Assembly: GCA_018873245.2 (NCBI GenBank)
Contig: JAEMBT020000001.1
Coordinates: forward strand, 5,754,220-5,818,219
Reading direction: 5' to 3'
Length of the DNA stretch: 64,000 nt
Source of the DNA: Archegozetes longisetosus
Taxonomy: Eukaryota > Arthropoda > Arachnida > Sarcoptiformes > Trhypochthoniidae
The position numbers and the translations under genes are program-made. Of this stretch, positions 23,067 to 36,014 are shown piece by piece. The notes under the pieces are model-generated. The model ran no database searches, was not told the DNA's origin, and saw only the letters and a program-made list of their open reading frames with translations. Numbering within the stretch: position 1 is the first letter of the stretch; each line of letters starts with the position of its first letter.

Positions 23067-25817
23067 TTATTCGTACGCACGAATCTCAAAGACACGAGCA
23101 GTGCTCAAACCCTGAGTCGACAATACTTCCAAACGTAAGACTTTCGCTTCGATTGGTTTCTCCAAATGATGGACGCGCTTTCGCAAATAGTTATCGTTAA
23201 TGGATAGCACTTTAGTTCCGTCCAAATATACATCATAATCCTTCACTGTTTCGGGCTGTGCTCCGCGAATCATGGTATTAGTTACACTATCGCTGGCGCT
23301 TAGTGTTAACTGTCGTGTAAACCCTATGAAGAACCAAATTTAAAAGCTTAGTCCTTGCTATTGACAACAAAGTCTCATTTTATTCTCTACATTAAGATTT
23401 TAAGTTTTAAACTTTAAATTTGAATTATGCAATCCCAAGGAAACACAAAGGGAACATTATGCAACTTACTATGGCAACCAAATATAAGGAGTGATGTCTC
23501 AAAATGAGCATTTTGTTATTCTATATACTGCTATATAAACGCTTAGCAGTATCAAAATGCTCATACTATGACATCACCCTTCAGAATCTATGCATAAAGA
23601 ATGATTTGTTGTTTTAAGATACACTTTAGTATCCGTTTCTAAATATAATGTTGACTGTGAATTTTCATAATCACTTCATAGTGAGTGCGTCGATTCCTTT
23701 AGTAGTGTTAACACGTGACCCTTACTTTTGATAACTTTGGCATTACCTGTGTCGAAAGTAAAGTGTATTTCTTTGATAGGTTTCTTCTCTTTGAGCTCAA
23801 TCTCTATCCATGCAGGCAAAGCTGTTGATTCCCAATAATTTTTTAAATCAGAAGACCACAATCCGAAGTCGGAGTGGAGAAGTCGGGTCACACCGTTGAT
23901 TACGTTGGACGCGACCGCATCATCCTTTGTTGTTGATGCTTTGCACGTACCTGAAAGGCAAAGGTCTTTGGGATCAGAATTTTTAATACCCAAAAGGAAA
24001 GCGTCATTCTTAAGCAATAATTGTTGGATCTCATGTATTGTTGTAGCATCCGATGACAATTCTCGAATTGATTCACGATTTTTAAGTTTTTTGACTAAAA
24101 TTGAAGCTGAAGTACCAATTCCTTGACCCATAACTGAACAAGTAGCCATCACACGTGTAGAGGCAAATGCAACGTGAGATGCACTCATGTTTCGTCCAGC
24201 AAAGAATAGGTTTTCAATGTTTCGGGAATAAAGACTCTTAAGTGGTATAGAATATAGATTTTTCACGGGAATTTGATGTGTCGGAGCCTCATTGACAGCG
24301 TCTACTCCAGATGGTGGGTGTAAGTCAATTGACCACCCGCCGTACGCAACTTGATCTTCGAATACCCTTCCTCCAGTGACATCCTGTTCAACAATAACGT
24401 GATCACCAAGAAATCTTCGAGATTCCCGTTTTCCAGGTACAGTTCCGACCCAATCCAACACCCAATTGGCTGAATGAGGATGATCTCCTTATGGTGATGA
24501 AAAGATTAAATTACTTCTAATTATCAGTGTTAGAAATATTGAAAAAATTTATTTTTAAATGCCCATTAAAGTGTTATTAATGAAGTGTGTTGATTTTTAA
24601 TTATTCATTAATGGAAAAGTGGCGAAACATATGGTGTACACACATGTAAGCTTATGTTAAATATATAAGCTTACATAAGTTCACCTATATTGAGTTTGTT
24701 TATTAGTTGTTTTGAAAAATAATAGTATACCATTGCTGTTCATATAAAACTAAAAATTGTAATTAAAAAAATAACAATAATATCATTAATGAATATAGTG
24801 TCTTATCACTTGCTAAGATTAAATAAATAAATAATATTAATGTGCCATCAATTAGTATTTATAGGCTTTAATTGAACCTTAAGTTTGAATGATATTAAAA
24901 TTTTACTCGGCTTTTCTGGTAAGATTTGTATTATTATTGTAGAGATAACGATAAAATGATAATTGATCCCAACAACTGATCACAGTGTACAAATACATGC
25001 CTGAATTCTTGACGTAATCCCATACTCCAAGAGCGATGCGAAGTAACTCGTGGCGAATATCTTCGATGTCTTTAATTGTATTCAATTGTCCGCCCCATTC
25101 TGACCACCAATAGCCGTACTCATAGCCTTCAATTCCACGAAGTTTTAACTGCTCTTTAGTAAACTTACGTATCCATGAGGGAGGGTGGAAGGGTTGAGGT
25201 TTATCCATTTTATGAGCTGTAAGTAGGATTGAGCATCCGAGAGTTTGATGGTCAGCCTTTTCGAGGGCAAACTTCTCATTGTATTCACTCTTAGCCTCAC
25301 GACCCATGATATAATCAGCGCCTGCTTCAGCACCTAGTCTTCCATCACCTGAACAGTCAGCAAAGAATGTAGCTGTTATGATGAACTCATCTTCAGTAAC
25401 ACTTCGGGTAACATGAACAGATTTAATTCTCTTTCCAGTAGAAGTGGTCTCGACTTGTACGCTATCGCAGACTGACTGTAAAAGAAGAGTGATGTTTGAG
25501 TTTTCTTTGATCTTTTCGTAAAGTAAGAGATCCCATTGAGAGTAACAGCGGTATGGGTTTCTATACGCGTCTTCGAGTCTCATCTCTTCGATGAGTCCGG
25601 ATTCACGCGATCCTTTGCGTTGTCCGTGACAGTCAGCTCCCACGACATGCATCTTAACTTCAGATGAAGAGTTGCCTCCCAGTACTGCTCTATCTTGAAC
25701 CAAAATAACTTTAAGGCCATTTCGGCCCGCAGCTAATGCTGCATAAGTTCCTGCCGCTCCTCCACCGATAACACAAAAATCGCATGATAATTCTTTCTTT
25801 GTATTTAACTTTGACAT
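23067..25817 (-). CDS. FAD-dependent oxidoreductase of bacterial type
   Basis: Three exons, 25817..25001, 24487..23726 and 23323..23067, phases 1 and 1, 611 residues. The N-terminus has the FAD dinucleotide-binding motif CVIGGGAAGTYAAL (GxGxxG region at 18-23) and the ADCSGDGRLGAEAGAD block, typical of the FAD_oxidored family (PF12831). LDWVGTVPGKRESRRFLGDHV and NLFFAGRNMSASHVA follow in exon 2. The C-terminal third (NVINGVTR..WIEIELKEKKPIKEIHFTFDTG) is the discoidin-like beta-sandwich found in bacterial homologues, often from Planctomycetes or Bacteroidetes. Intron 1 (513 nt) uses GC-AG: CAG/GCATGT to ATAAG/GAGATC; intron 2 (402 nt) is GT-AG. The frame is intact and GC is visibly higher than in the flanks. 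I know of no close animal core gene of this type, so horizontal acquisition followed by intron gain is my inference. Substrate unknown; no signal peptide, so probably cytosolic. Confidence 0.85.
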
Positions 25818-28800
25818 TTCTATTAAAATGAATAAATCAATTAACTATAATTATATAGACATTACTTGTTTGTAAATTGAAAAGTGCTTTACTTAAATCA
25901 TTAAAACTTTGCAAAACAACAATTTAAAAGTGCTTAAACATAAAATCCTCTTTGATATTATTCATCCTATCAAGCTTAGAGAATAAAATATTTTATTGCT
26001 TAATATAATAAATAATCCGAAGCAAAATATTTATCGAGAAATTATTCAGATGACAATAGAGAATATTTTGTATACCATAAGCATAGAAAAAGGTTGGATG
26101 TATAATGAAAAATTAGAATAGATGAAAGCAGAGAGGATGATGGGTAATCTCAAAATCATCACTACAACTGGCTTTGAGTTCTGGTTATAGAGACTTAACG
26201 ACAATTAAGTGTGATCAATCAAAGGCCTAATTCAAATATTCAAATGAAAAAGCCTTTAATTTATCTATAGCTTATGAAAGCTTCTGTGATTATCGTGGTT
26301 CTCTAAATTCATTATTCTTCGATTAATAAAAAATGTAGTATCGAACAATTAATATGATAAATAAGGTTGACTACGATATAAAAAATTTTTAATTAATATT
26401 TATCTGGGTGAAAATGTTAATAGCATTATCGGCCCCAAAATTTTATGATAAATTCTTTATTTTTTATAAATTATTTTGTCATAAAATTAATATCATCAAT
26501 CGTAAAGGTAAAAATAAGACAACATTTTAGTTTGTAAATTGATTAATTATCAACTATATCAAAAAAGACACTAGAATAAGAATTTAAACTAATATACATC
26601 TATATCGGAGCAAAATAAAGTAATATTGATTAACCAATAATTTAATAATTTTTACGTTAAAATTTACTTATTAAATCTAATTTTTATTACAATTTCTGAT
26701 AAAAATAAATACTTAAAATAATCGTAAATACCTGTAAATTATGTATTATCAAATTATTTACTAAAAAATTAAAGACTCTATGTATTCAAACGAATATTCT
26801 GCAATAAAATAATTCAACAGTTAGAAATGACCTATTTGTTAAAATTTATATCCTTTTATATGAAAATTTAGTTCAAAAACTGACAGTACTCATTTTGGAA
26901 TTAAATTCTTTTGGATAAACATCACCATCAAAGGTAATCATTTCCACGTGTCAACCATATAAAAAAATTGATTAAATAATTCTAAAAATTAGCGATTATT
27001 ATGTGATAAAACAACTAAATTAGATGTGATAAAATGTAATGCATACGCGTAACTAAAGTGCTAATTTTTTTATAAATGACATTATTTTATTCTCTTAATG
27101 ATATCATCGCTAACTTTTGAATAGTAACGTAATGATTCATTAATATAGATTATTAAGGTTAGATCTCAAACTGATAAAAATGGGTCGGGAATGGCAACCT
27201 CTGCTCTCTTCCGATCCAAATAAATCAGAAATAACAATCTTTCCTCTCTTTTCAATCCAAATGGATTGAAAAGAGCTATTGTGGATTATTAATAATTTTA
27301 GGCTCAGACTTTGCGATAGTTACTACAGTTTTAACCTACCAAAATATGTTTTCCTGTCTGTTTGTTTATGTGACAATTTGAGAATTTCTGAACCGACCAT
27401 TACCAAATTTGATACATTTAATCTTTTTGAATAGTTGAATAGTGGATCGTACTGTCCACCACATCACTCTTAAAAAATTTAATTTTGGTTATCGCTTTCA
27501 AATGATGTATACTAAAGCTTATCTAAGAATTTATGGGGATTATCTTATGATTAGCAAAGTTTAAGAGACTATTGAATAATTAAAAGTTACAAGGGACCGT
27601 CTCATAATTACAAAATGTAAGTGACTAAGTGATAGTCAATGAATCTATAAAAATTAATGATATCGGCATAGGCCGATCAGAGACTGGACTAACCTTGACG
27701 TATATGCTTATTATATATAATCTTATCATTAGTGGAAAAATAAGGTAAATAGAATAAATATTTATATAATGATATGATTCAATAATTATGATTGATTAAT
27801 TACAAATAACTTTGACTGAAACCCTCCCTGAAAATAGAAGCTTGGATTGATTCAATGTTTTGAATGATGTTTAAAAATTATTTCATTTTGATTTTGGCAC
27901 CTTCGTAGAGGGTTTTCATAGAGCTCTAAAAGGTCACCATTGTAATATAAGCCTTTGAATTTGATAAAAAAAAATAAAATGAAAACTGCAGTAATATTTA
28001 TAAAGTTAATAATGTCAAACTTGGCAACATCTTGGACAAGAAAATAAATAATAAAATCAAATCGTATTTGTTAAAATTTCAGGGAGACTCACATATAAAT
28101 TTTTCACCACCTTAAAGAATTAAATTACGTATTTCAATTGTATTAGCAAATATCTTGAAAAGTCAATAGTTTAAAAGAATAAATATTTATTTAGCAATGC
28201 TTATTATAAAAATTTTTGCTTTTCAATTGAATTATTAATATGTAAGTTAGCTATTAAAGATAATTTTCAATTTTTATTGTTAAACTATATTCAACGCTTT
28301 TAAAACATTGCTTGTAGACATAGACATAATACTAAATATAAGCGCATTCATTATGTCATTTGAAATTTAGAAACTTTTTTTGCTATGCAGTTGAGTGGGA
28401 GATAAATGGTTTTCCTCTAATCCTTAAACCTCAGTCCTCAAAAATTTTCGATAAGAACTTTTGAAAAGATTAAAGTTTAGATATAGTTTACTTTTTTTGC
28501 TTGATTTTTTATTTGTTTATATTAGCTTTCAAACAGATTCAGGGATTATGGAAAAAAATTGATAGTATTATATTTAAGCTGTGAATCAAAAGTTGGAGTG
28601 CTCTGTATCTTTGTCTAGAGAGAAAGAGTTTGTTGCTAAAATGATTAATAAAGTAGTGATAATTGTATTATTGTCATATCTTAAAGTTTTCTTATATTTT
28701 GTTTTAAAGTCTAAGCTCTGTATTTCAATTTAGGTGAGGGAAACCATAAATAGATGAAAAGAGGAATTAGTTTATAGCTTTGAAAGGCCTCGAACTTCAA

Positions 28801-28944
28801 CAAGCTTCTCTGGAGAAAAAACGCTGGTCCACATTTATACATTCTCTCATAAGCCTTTGAATCTAATGGTTTAGTACCTCTCATACTTTTAAATTATTTT
28901 GTATTCATATAAATTATACTCATAACTTAATCTTTAAGGAAAAG
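25818..28944. other. 3.1-kb AT-rich intergenic region
   Basis: No ORF with family resemblance and no element with clear termini. A short imperfect repeat of the CTCTTTTCAATCCAAAT type occurs at about 27210-27275, and 27300-27450 resembles decayed dispersed-repeat sequence. Confidence 0.4.
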
Positions 28945-29298
28945 CCTTGTGTGACATTATTAATCTCAATGTGTTATAGTGTGTCCTCGTATTAACGCCA
29001 CAAGTTCTTGTAAATGTCAAGAATCAATTTATGACGGTAAAACTCTTTATGATTGCGGCAATCAATATTATAATATGACTGAAATACCCGTACGAATCAG
29101 TCAATAGTATTCAACCGTTGATGAAAAATATTTCAATGTTTTAGTATTTAAAAATGCAAATACAGTATCACTTGGAAAAAATTCATTTCACGATCTTTCT
29201 TCTAAAACTATTTTAATAACGTATGCAGGTAGAATTGGAAAATTCATGAAAATACTTACGGTTCTTCTCGACGAACTCTAACAAATTTAAGAATAGAT
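28945..29298 (+). pseudogene. relic of exon 1 of the LRR receptor
   Basis: Plus-strand sequence collinear with exon 1 of the receptors at 11134-11499 and 19968-20336. CYS.CPRIN, CGNQYYNMTEIPVRISQ and the closing AGAATAGAT/GTAAGT donor are all recognisable. A TAG at 29105-29107 replaces the Trp codon after RISQ. A one-base deletion near 29235 throws the last 60 bases out of frame. No exon 2 follows within the next kilobases, so this is an isolated, inverted, decayed fragment and is older than the A/B pair by its divergence. Confidence 0.8.
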
Positions 29299-29449
29299 GT
29301 AAGTGAATAATAAATAATAATTTGAAATTCAACTCATTCAATCAAATGCCTATAAGAAAAATTAGCATAAAGAAGTAGTGATTGTAATCTTGCTTTAAAT
29401 TCATTCGACATATCAATAGTATTAGCCATTTTTTTATGAGTATAAATAT

Positions 29450-29580
29450 TTAACCCTTCGTCATAACTCAACTTCCGAAAACGTAAAATTAACTGTGGGG
29501 TAAAATGTTACCCCACGTTTTTCACGCTTTATGTCTGCTCTAGGTTAGTCCTGATGCTTCGAGAATCAAGGTTAGCCATT
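29450..29580 (+). mobile_element. piggyBac-type MITE, 5' fragment
   Basis: Starts TTAACCCTTCGTCATAACTC and continues through the GTGGGGTAAAATGTTACCCCAC hairpin, matching 39700-39830, then homology stops. The 3' half is missing. Confidence 0.65.
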
Positions 29581-31315
29581 TTTATTGTAAATATAGTTGT
29601 TTAAGTTTTAGATAAATATAGAATAAGTTCAAGAAATATATCAATAAACTAAGTTTGTTATAGTTTAATTATATATAAAATGTGACAGATCAGTTTTAGA
29701 CATTTTTAATTTATGTACCCAACTTTTTAATGTATCTACATAAGATGTACACAGTTATGCTTAATTTGTAACCAGGGGCTTGCAGTCAAAGCTACAAGTG
29801 ATACGTCGAATTCTTTCTCAACATAGTTTATTGAAACAGAATTGATTGGTTTTATCTAACGATCAACTTAACCTCTTCATTATCGTGTGCATACATGCAT
29901 CGTTCTTATAATATAAAATGGATTCAATTCAAGTCGCCAATGAATGATTTGAACTATTTTAAGATCTAATTTGAATATTTTTCAAGTCTTAATTGAATAT
30001 TAGTCAGAAAACGCTTAGGACACATGTCTAGTTTCTATACTTTTTAAAAGAAATAATCTAATCGTTCAAACTCGAGACTTCTTTTGAGCCTCTAAGGTTT
30101 GATGGTGTTCACAATGAAGATAGTGATTGAGCTAATCATTAAATATAACCAATCACTTCAGTTTTAGATAAAGTATTTGAGAAAAAATTTCATGTTTTCA
30201 TCATTTGTAATTTTGGCTGTATATTTCTGGTTAAAGGTCATGCTGAACATGCACAGTATATGAATATTACAACTATTTAAACTTCATTAAGTAAGTAATG
30301 AAGAATTTAGTGAATCTATCATCAATGGTGGCTCTAACAGTTCGACATATAAACTTTGTATAAGTTATAAATTATTTATATATACATATTTAATATACAT
30401 TTATATATATATATTATATCATACATATATATAAATGTATATTAAATATAAATATAAATCATCTCTGAACTCTCTGGCCATGTAAAGTCTAGTTCAACCA
30501 AATACGATATAGAGGCGGAGAAAGAGAAACAAGTGCTTTATGATAAATAGAGGATCAGGTAGGACGGAAACAGAAGAAGCTAGTAGTAGTGATGTCGGTG
30601 GAGGCTCTGTAGGTAGAACTGTAGATGGAACTGTAGATGGAGACGTTGGTGGGATGTAGACGGTGGAGGATCTGTATCTAGTTCTAGGGATGTTGATGTT
30701 TGTGAAACTAATGGAAGTATTGGCGTTTCAGGAGATATTGACCGACAAGTCAAATTTTGAAAGTGGTTATAGGTTCACTTCTAAAGCGCTCAGAACAAGA
30801 AGTAGCAGAAAAATTCTAGAAATTTAAGTGATAGATCAAGAATTGGGTGATTAAAATTTTTATTAATTATTAATACAGATTCTTATTGTTATGGATACTC
30901 TGAAAGGTATCACAAAGCATAATGTTGCATCTTGTCAATTTAATGAACAAAATAGGCAAAAATTACTTAATTATTTGCAAATTTGTATCCTCAAAGGTTC
31001 ATGACTTTAGATAGTCTAACCTCACATAACATAAAAAAATTATGAAATAACATAAACAATTGTGAAACAGCATAATTCGATAAATATATCTTCAGTTAGT
31101 TTACTCTATTTATCAAATAACTATGCAAAAACTAAATTTTTAACATAAAAATGGAAACAAAAATATTGAGAAAATCAAATTCTTCGATACAGGATCCATC
31201 ATGTCGTTTAATGGATTGAGTGAACAATAATTATATGAGATATGCGATGTTTTGCTGTAGAATATCTTTAGGGGATACCATAATTAAATTATAAAAAGTT
31301 TGAACTGGAAGTTTT
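29581..31315. other. intergenic region with GC-richer patch
   Basis: No gene recognised. A short AT palindrome lies at 30392-30445 (AATATACATTTATATATAT and complement). The region 30500-30760 is richer in G and has short internal repeats of GTAGATGGA; stops interrupt every frame. It could be a decayed coding relic. Confidence 0.35.
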
Positions 31316-31656
31316 GGGCCTCAGACCGATTGTTGGAAATTTCTTCAAATTGCATATATAACTGAAAACTAGAGTCAATCGGAAGATAATCTGATAAAGG
31401 AATTTAATTTAGAATGAGTTAAAGTTAAAAAGTTATCAACTAAAAAATTCACATTCAGTGAGTGATTTCTGATGAAATTCAATAGAAAGCATATCAAAGC
31501 AATGATTTGGTTCTAATGGAAAAGGAGTTATTTCGTACCCAACGCAACAAAGAACTCAATTTAAATTACATTTCTTTGGTAGATTATCTTTCGAATAACT
31601 GTGTTTACAGTTATATATATACTATTAAAAAAGTTTTCAAAAAGTAGTTGGAGGCT
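31316..31656. mobile_element. MITE-like inverted repeat (FAR1 3' flank)
   Basis: Ends GGGCCTCAGACC and GTTGGAGGCTC are inverted relatives, and complementary ATATAACTGAAAACTAG-type and GATAATCT motifs lie inside. The same element with the same flanks occurs inverted at 55388-55703 beside FAR copy 2, so it was carried along in the segmental duplication. Confidence 0.5.
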
Positions 31657-31788
31657 CAAAACTTACAAATCAAGCTTATATAATCGATCAATTAACCAAA
31701 GGCAATAACTACTTTGAATATTTAATTTTAGGCTATTTTCAATTGTTTTATCATTCAAACTGATTAGATATTAGTGATTAATGAAGAG

Positions 31789-32417
31789 CATAGCCTAGGC
31801 TCAGGCTATCGAGCCTGAAAGGTTTTGAAAAGTTGTTCAGGGAAATATTTGATGAACATATCAATAAATATTCTAAAACTAAATCTAATGATAGACCTCA
31901 AGCCACTATTTCATCATTATTGGATACTGTATATAACCTAAAGTTAACACTAATGAAGAAATTAATAAATATTTTCGAAATCCAGAAGAAGGGCCTGAAA
32001 TAGAGCCGATTGATTGATGGAAAAGACATCTTCATATCCTAGTCTTTCGAAATTTGCTTTTGATATTCTATGCATAACTGCTACGAGTATTCCGAGGGAA
32101 CAGGTATTCTCAAAAACAGGAACAATATAACTAAGAGGAGAAATAGATTGGCGGATAACACAATTCGAAGCGTCATGTGTTTAAACTCTTTCAATAATTA
32201 GTTAGATTAAAATATATTTTCAAATATTCATTTTTGGTTTTAACTCCTTTTGCATCACATTGTTATCTTGACTTTTAATCATTAATAATAGATGCTATTA
32301 CAGATTTTTTTATGACAATTATATCAATATTTCAATTTAGGCTCTAGGCTAAGGCTAAGACTCGGAGCTCAAAATTTAAGCTCAGGCTCGATGTTTTTAA
32401 GCTTATGCTCATCATTG
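31789..32417 (+). mobile_element. hAT element with transposase C-terminal relic
   Basis: Perfect 8-bp target duplications TTAGTGAT at 31781-31788 and 32418-32425. Termini TAATGAAGAGCATAGCC and, inverted, CAATGATGAGCATAAGC. Inside, plus-strand frames contain LDTVYNL, then HIPSLSKFAFDILCITATS and REQVFSKTG with RRNRLADNTIRSVMCLNSF, the hAT C-terminal dimerisation domain, broken by stops. At 629 bp it is an internally deleted, non-autonomous copy. The corresponding FAR2 3' flank (about 55260-55300) lacks it. Confidence 0.85.
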
Positions 32418-32918
32418 TTAGTGATATAATTAGATTTTTATTATAACTCGATGATTCGTTAAACTATTTTCTAAAATATTTTAGACTAAATTCAATTTAA
32501 CATATGTTTAATTATAATTTGGATTCATAAAAATCACTTTTATCAATAATTTCGTATACAAATGATAAGGTTTACACACCGAGATTATTCATTAAATATA
32601 TGACAGACTACAGTAGTGGTATTTCGTTTAAGACGGCTAATAAAATTAAAAAATTTTCAGTATATGGAAAAATAGGCTAATTGGCTTCTGGGCTAGAAGT
32701 TTTAAAGCCAACCATTGATATGATCTGGGAAATTCACAAAACATCAAACCCTTTATGCATGCAATTGTTTAAAGTAAGACAAAATTGAAAATTTTAAGAT
32801 TGCTTTTATATTGATATAAAAATACGGAGTTTAATAAACATTTACATAATTCGTTAAATTTTTTTTATAAATAAGGTTAAATTTTAAAATTAACCTCCAG
32901 TTACAACTCTAAAAGCTT

Positions 32919-35085
32919 TTAAAAATTTTCCAGATACTTAACATTTCCCTTAATTGTAGCTAAATATTGTTCAGCGTAATCGATTGCTGCCAATAAAAGC
33001 GGGTCACGAGTCTTTTTAGGCATAAAATGGCGAACAATATTGAAAAGAGCAGACATTAACAATAGATAAGATCCAATTTCTCTTAAATTCCATTTAATCG
33101 ACTGCAAACCAACAGAGTTTAATAAACTAATTATCATTGAATTGAGTGGTGTATATGTGAGCAATAAACTCAGTAATATATACATTAACAAATGTTTCAC
33201 AATTGTGTAACCAGTTTTCAAACTATAAAAAATTTGATTTAATATATTAATCAAACAGTCAATTAAAAGCTTACAATTGATAACGTGTCTTGGCCCAATA
33301 AATCTTTTGATCAGTTTCTTTCATTAATAATTTTCTGTCTGTGAAATACGATTCACCGCCATACTTAATCCAATCGATTTTGCGAGCATCACAATCGAAC
33401 GTATTTTTATCGATTCCAATCAGTTCTTCAGATAGTTTGACGAAATTATTGTAAGTGAAATACCATTGACCTGATACAAAGAAATCGCCAGTCTTCGATA
33501 ACCGTTGATAAATTTTCATATATCGCACAACACTTTAAAACAATAAATATGAAGTAAAATCTCACAACTTATAGAAAAATGTTCATACATTCTCTTTTGC
33601 CCAATAAGTAGAAGAAGGAAATCGAGAAAATAGGCAAAACAAAGCTCAGAAAAGAATCGTATCAAAAATACAGGAATCCAAGTCGGGTTTACATTACTGA
33701 CAGGTCTAACAGTCAACCAAGTTGGATATTCGTCATAGATGTACATTCCTCGTTCAACGTGCTGCTTAATGTTTGATGAGCACAAACACGAAGTGTTGCA
33801 GTTATAGACACGAAGTTCTGATTTACTAAATGAAATATTCGAAAAATTGAAGTAGAAAGAAAGGCTTTTGTGCAGTACCAAGCATTAATCATTGCAAATC
33901 ACACTCATATTTAAGTTGGCTAAGGGCACCGAATAAAGTTAAGGCGCACTTAAAACAAACTAAAACTTATAAACATTATTGGAGAGCGTGATTAACAACA
34001 TCTCATTTCATTCAAAGACCAAATAGCTACTCTAAGAACGTATAAATAATTCAGAAAAAATAACTAATTTACTATTTAGTCATTGTGTTCCAAGCAGCAG
34101 CGATACAGGTATTTGCTACTATATCAACAGGTATTGCATCTCCTGTTACGTCAAGATTTGCTGTTGTAATTCGAGCTAAACCTGAACCTGCCAACATCAT
34201 TCCACCAGCAATACTAGTTATTGAGTCAAACCAACCACAAAATGGTTCTCTTATACTCGTTGATACTATACCAGGTCTCACAATAGTTGTTGGGAGTGTT
34301 CCTTTCTCGTATTCACGTTTAACCAAATTTTCTGCTAAATTCTTAGTAAATGTGTAAGTATTTGGAAAGTCTCCAATCAATTCTTTATGATTAAAATTGA
34401 ATTCCGGATCGCTTTAAAATTAAAGTAAACATTGATTATTCAAAAAATAATATAGAAACTGGTTAGTACTTAATGTGATCCAAAATGTACAACGCGTGAG
34501 CAGTTTTCTTATAAACCTTTTCTTCAGTTACCATCTCCAAAGGGTTTGAATAAGTAGTTGAAACATGAACGAAAACATCCAACTTCTTCAATTCTCGACA
34601 TAACTGAATAATATGCTTAGTCCCAACGACATTGGTTATCAATTGCTTCCTAAATTTCAAAAATATTGTTAATAAATACCGCTATTTAAAAGAAACTAAA
34701 TTCTAAACCAATACTTAAGGTTTGTGTCGAAGGTGACATCAGCCGCTGCATGAAATACAATTGAAACTTCATTAATGATTTTATTTTTATCAATTTCGCT
34801 TAGGCCCAAACCATCTACCGTTACATCGCCTTCAATCGGAACTATTTTCATCAAAGATTCCTTTTCAATACTTTGGAACAAACCATAGCTTCTACTAATC
34901 ATTTCATTGAATCGCTCACTAACAGATTTTCCCTTTTTACTTCTTATCAGAATATAAATATTTGTGACAGTTTTGACAGAATGAAGAATTTTGTACAGAA
35001 TCATTTTTCCAACCAAACCCGTTGCTCCAGTTATCAAAACCGATTTACCTTCGAATGATTCGTTAATATTTGACTTGTTCGACAT
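32919..35085 (-). CDS. FAR: fatty acyl-CoA reductase, copy 1
   Basis: Reduces long-chain fatty acyl-CoA to fatty alcohol with NADPH, feeding wax, ether-lipid or cuticular lipid synthesis, usually at the ER or peroxisome membrane. Six exons: 35085..34715, 34649..34470, 34411..34073, 33825..33589, 33532..33275 and 33222..32919, all junctions phase 2, 562 residues (slightly longer than the usual 500-540). The Rossmann NAD-binding motif TGATGLVGK lies at 19-27, FVHVSTTYSN in exon 2, the catalytic YxxxK as YTFTK (Tyr203, Lys207), and RPGIV further on. The C-terminal FAR_C (Male sterile) domain starts around residue 355 with hydrophobic segments; the last exon adds a hydrophobic C-terminus of roughly 100 residues. 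The 56-nt intron at 33533-33588 is needed to keep frame; read as exon it looks like a frameshift. Copy 3 shares every junction. Confidence 0.88.
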
Positions 35086-35612
35086 CTTTTATATTATTAA
35101 AGCTTTTAGACCAAAGATTTTAAACCAAAATTAGAAATCGATATTATTTCAGTAAAACTAAAATTTCTTGAAAAGATAACTTTAAGTATAACTTATTTAA
35201 ATAAAAATGTTTGAATTAGTATGAGTATGAAACACCTTGTTGCAGAAATAAAACTAACGAAATTTCTTTACTATACCTTGGAATAAATAGTATTTTGTTT
35301 GATGAATCATAATTACATAATGAAAAATATTACGTACCTGTTAATGATTCATGTATTACAAATGATCTTGTAATATAATATGCTATTATTGTTAGTCTAT
35401 TCTGTTGAGGAAAAATTTTTTAATCTTCATTATTTCCTACAAACTTTTTAGAGAGCTCAATGTTATCTTCTCATATAGGTTTTCTAATTTTCAATGTCCA
35501 ATTATCATCGAATAAAATGAACAGACGTTAAGGTCTCTCTGAATTTATGGGATACAATTCTAAGTATATTTCAAAATTTGAGATTCTGTTGATGGTAGAA
35601 CTAAATTACATG
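35086..35612. other. 5' flank of FAR copy 1
   Basis: Probable promoter region. Parts resemble the flank of copy 3 (59700-60060). No specific site assigned. Confidence 0.4.
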
Positions 35613-36014
35613 TAGGGTTACCAAGTCTTGTAGAGCCCGAATCTGAACAAAAATATCGAAGGGTCCCTCCTTTGAGATTTTCTTAAGTTCTAAAATTTAT
35701 TTACAATACTCAATGAATATTAAAGGCTACAAATTTCAATTATGAAATTAATTATATTCTTTCTGTCATTTTGCAACATTAAGTAACTTAAGTTATCTCT
35801 AACATAATTATAAGGTTCTGAACAAGAGACTAAAGACGAGTAATTTCAGTATATTAAAATACGTTGGCTTAGAATCAATATACACTTATAAGATAAAACA
35901 TTTGTGATAGAAGTATCTATTTATTCAGCTCAGATCTGGACAAAATGCATCAAAATTGGCGTTCACTCTGGACTCTGGACTGTCCAGCTCAAATCTGGAC
36001 GCTAGGTCACCCTA
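35613..36014. mobile_element. hAT-type MITE, family 2
   Basis: Perfect 8-bp duplications ATTACATG at 35605-35612 and 36015-36022. Termini TAGGGTTACC and, inverted, TAGGGTGACC. The interior (402 bp) is unrelated to family 1 and contains short CAGCTCA(G/A)ATCTGGAC repeats near the right end. Non-coding. Confidence 0.85.

Noticed and set aside
33516..33590. Apparent frameshift in FAR copy 1, and a matching one in copy 3 at 57600-57635
   Set aside because: A 55-56-nt GT-AG intron at 33533-33588 and 57576-57630 removes the shift in both copies and restores the normal FAR_C spacing; other introns in the gene are the same size.
34085..34357. 90-codon plus-strand ORF (and its counterpart at 58578-58943)
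   Set aside because: Antisense shadow of FAR exon 3; both strands happen to be open.
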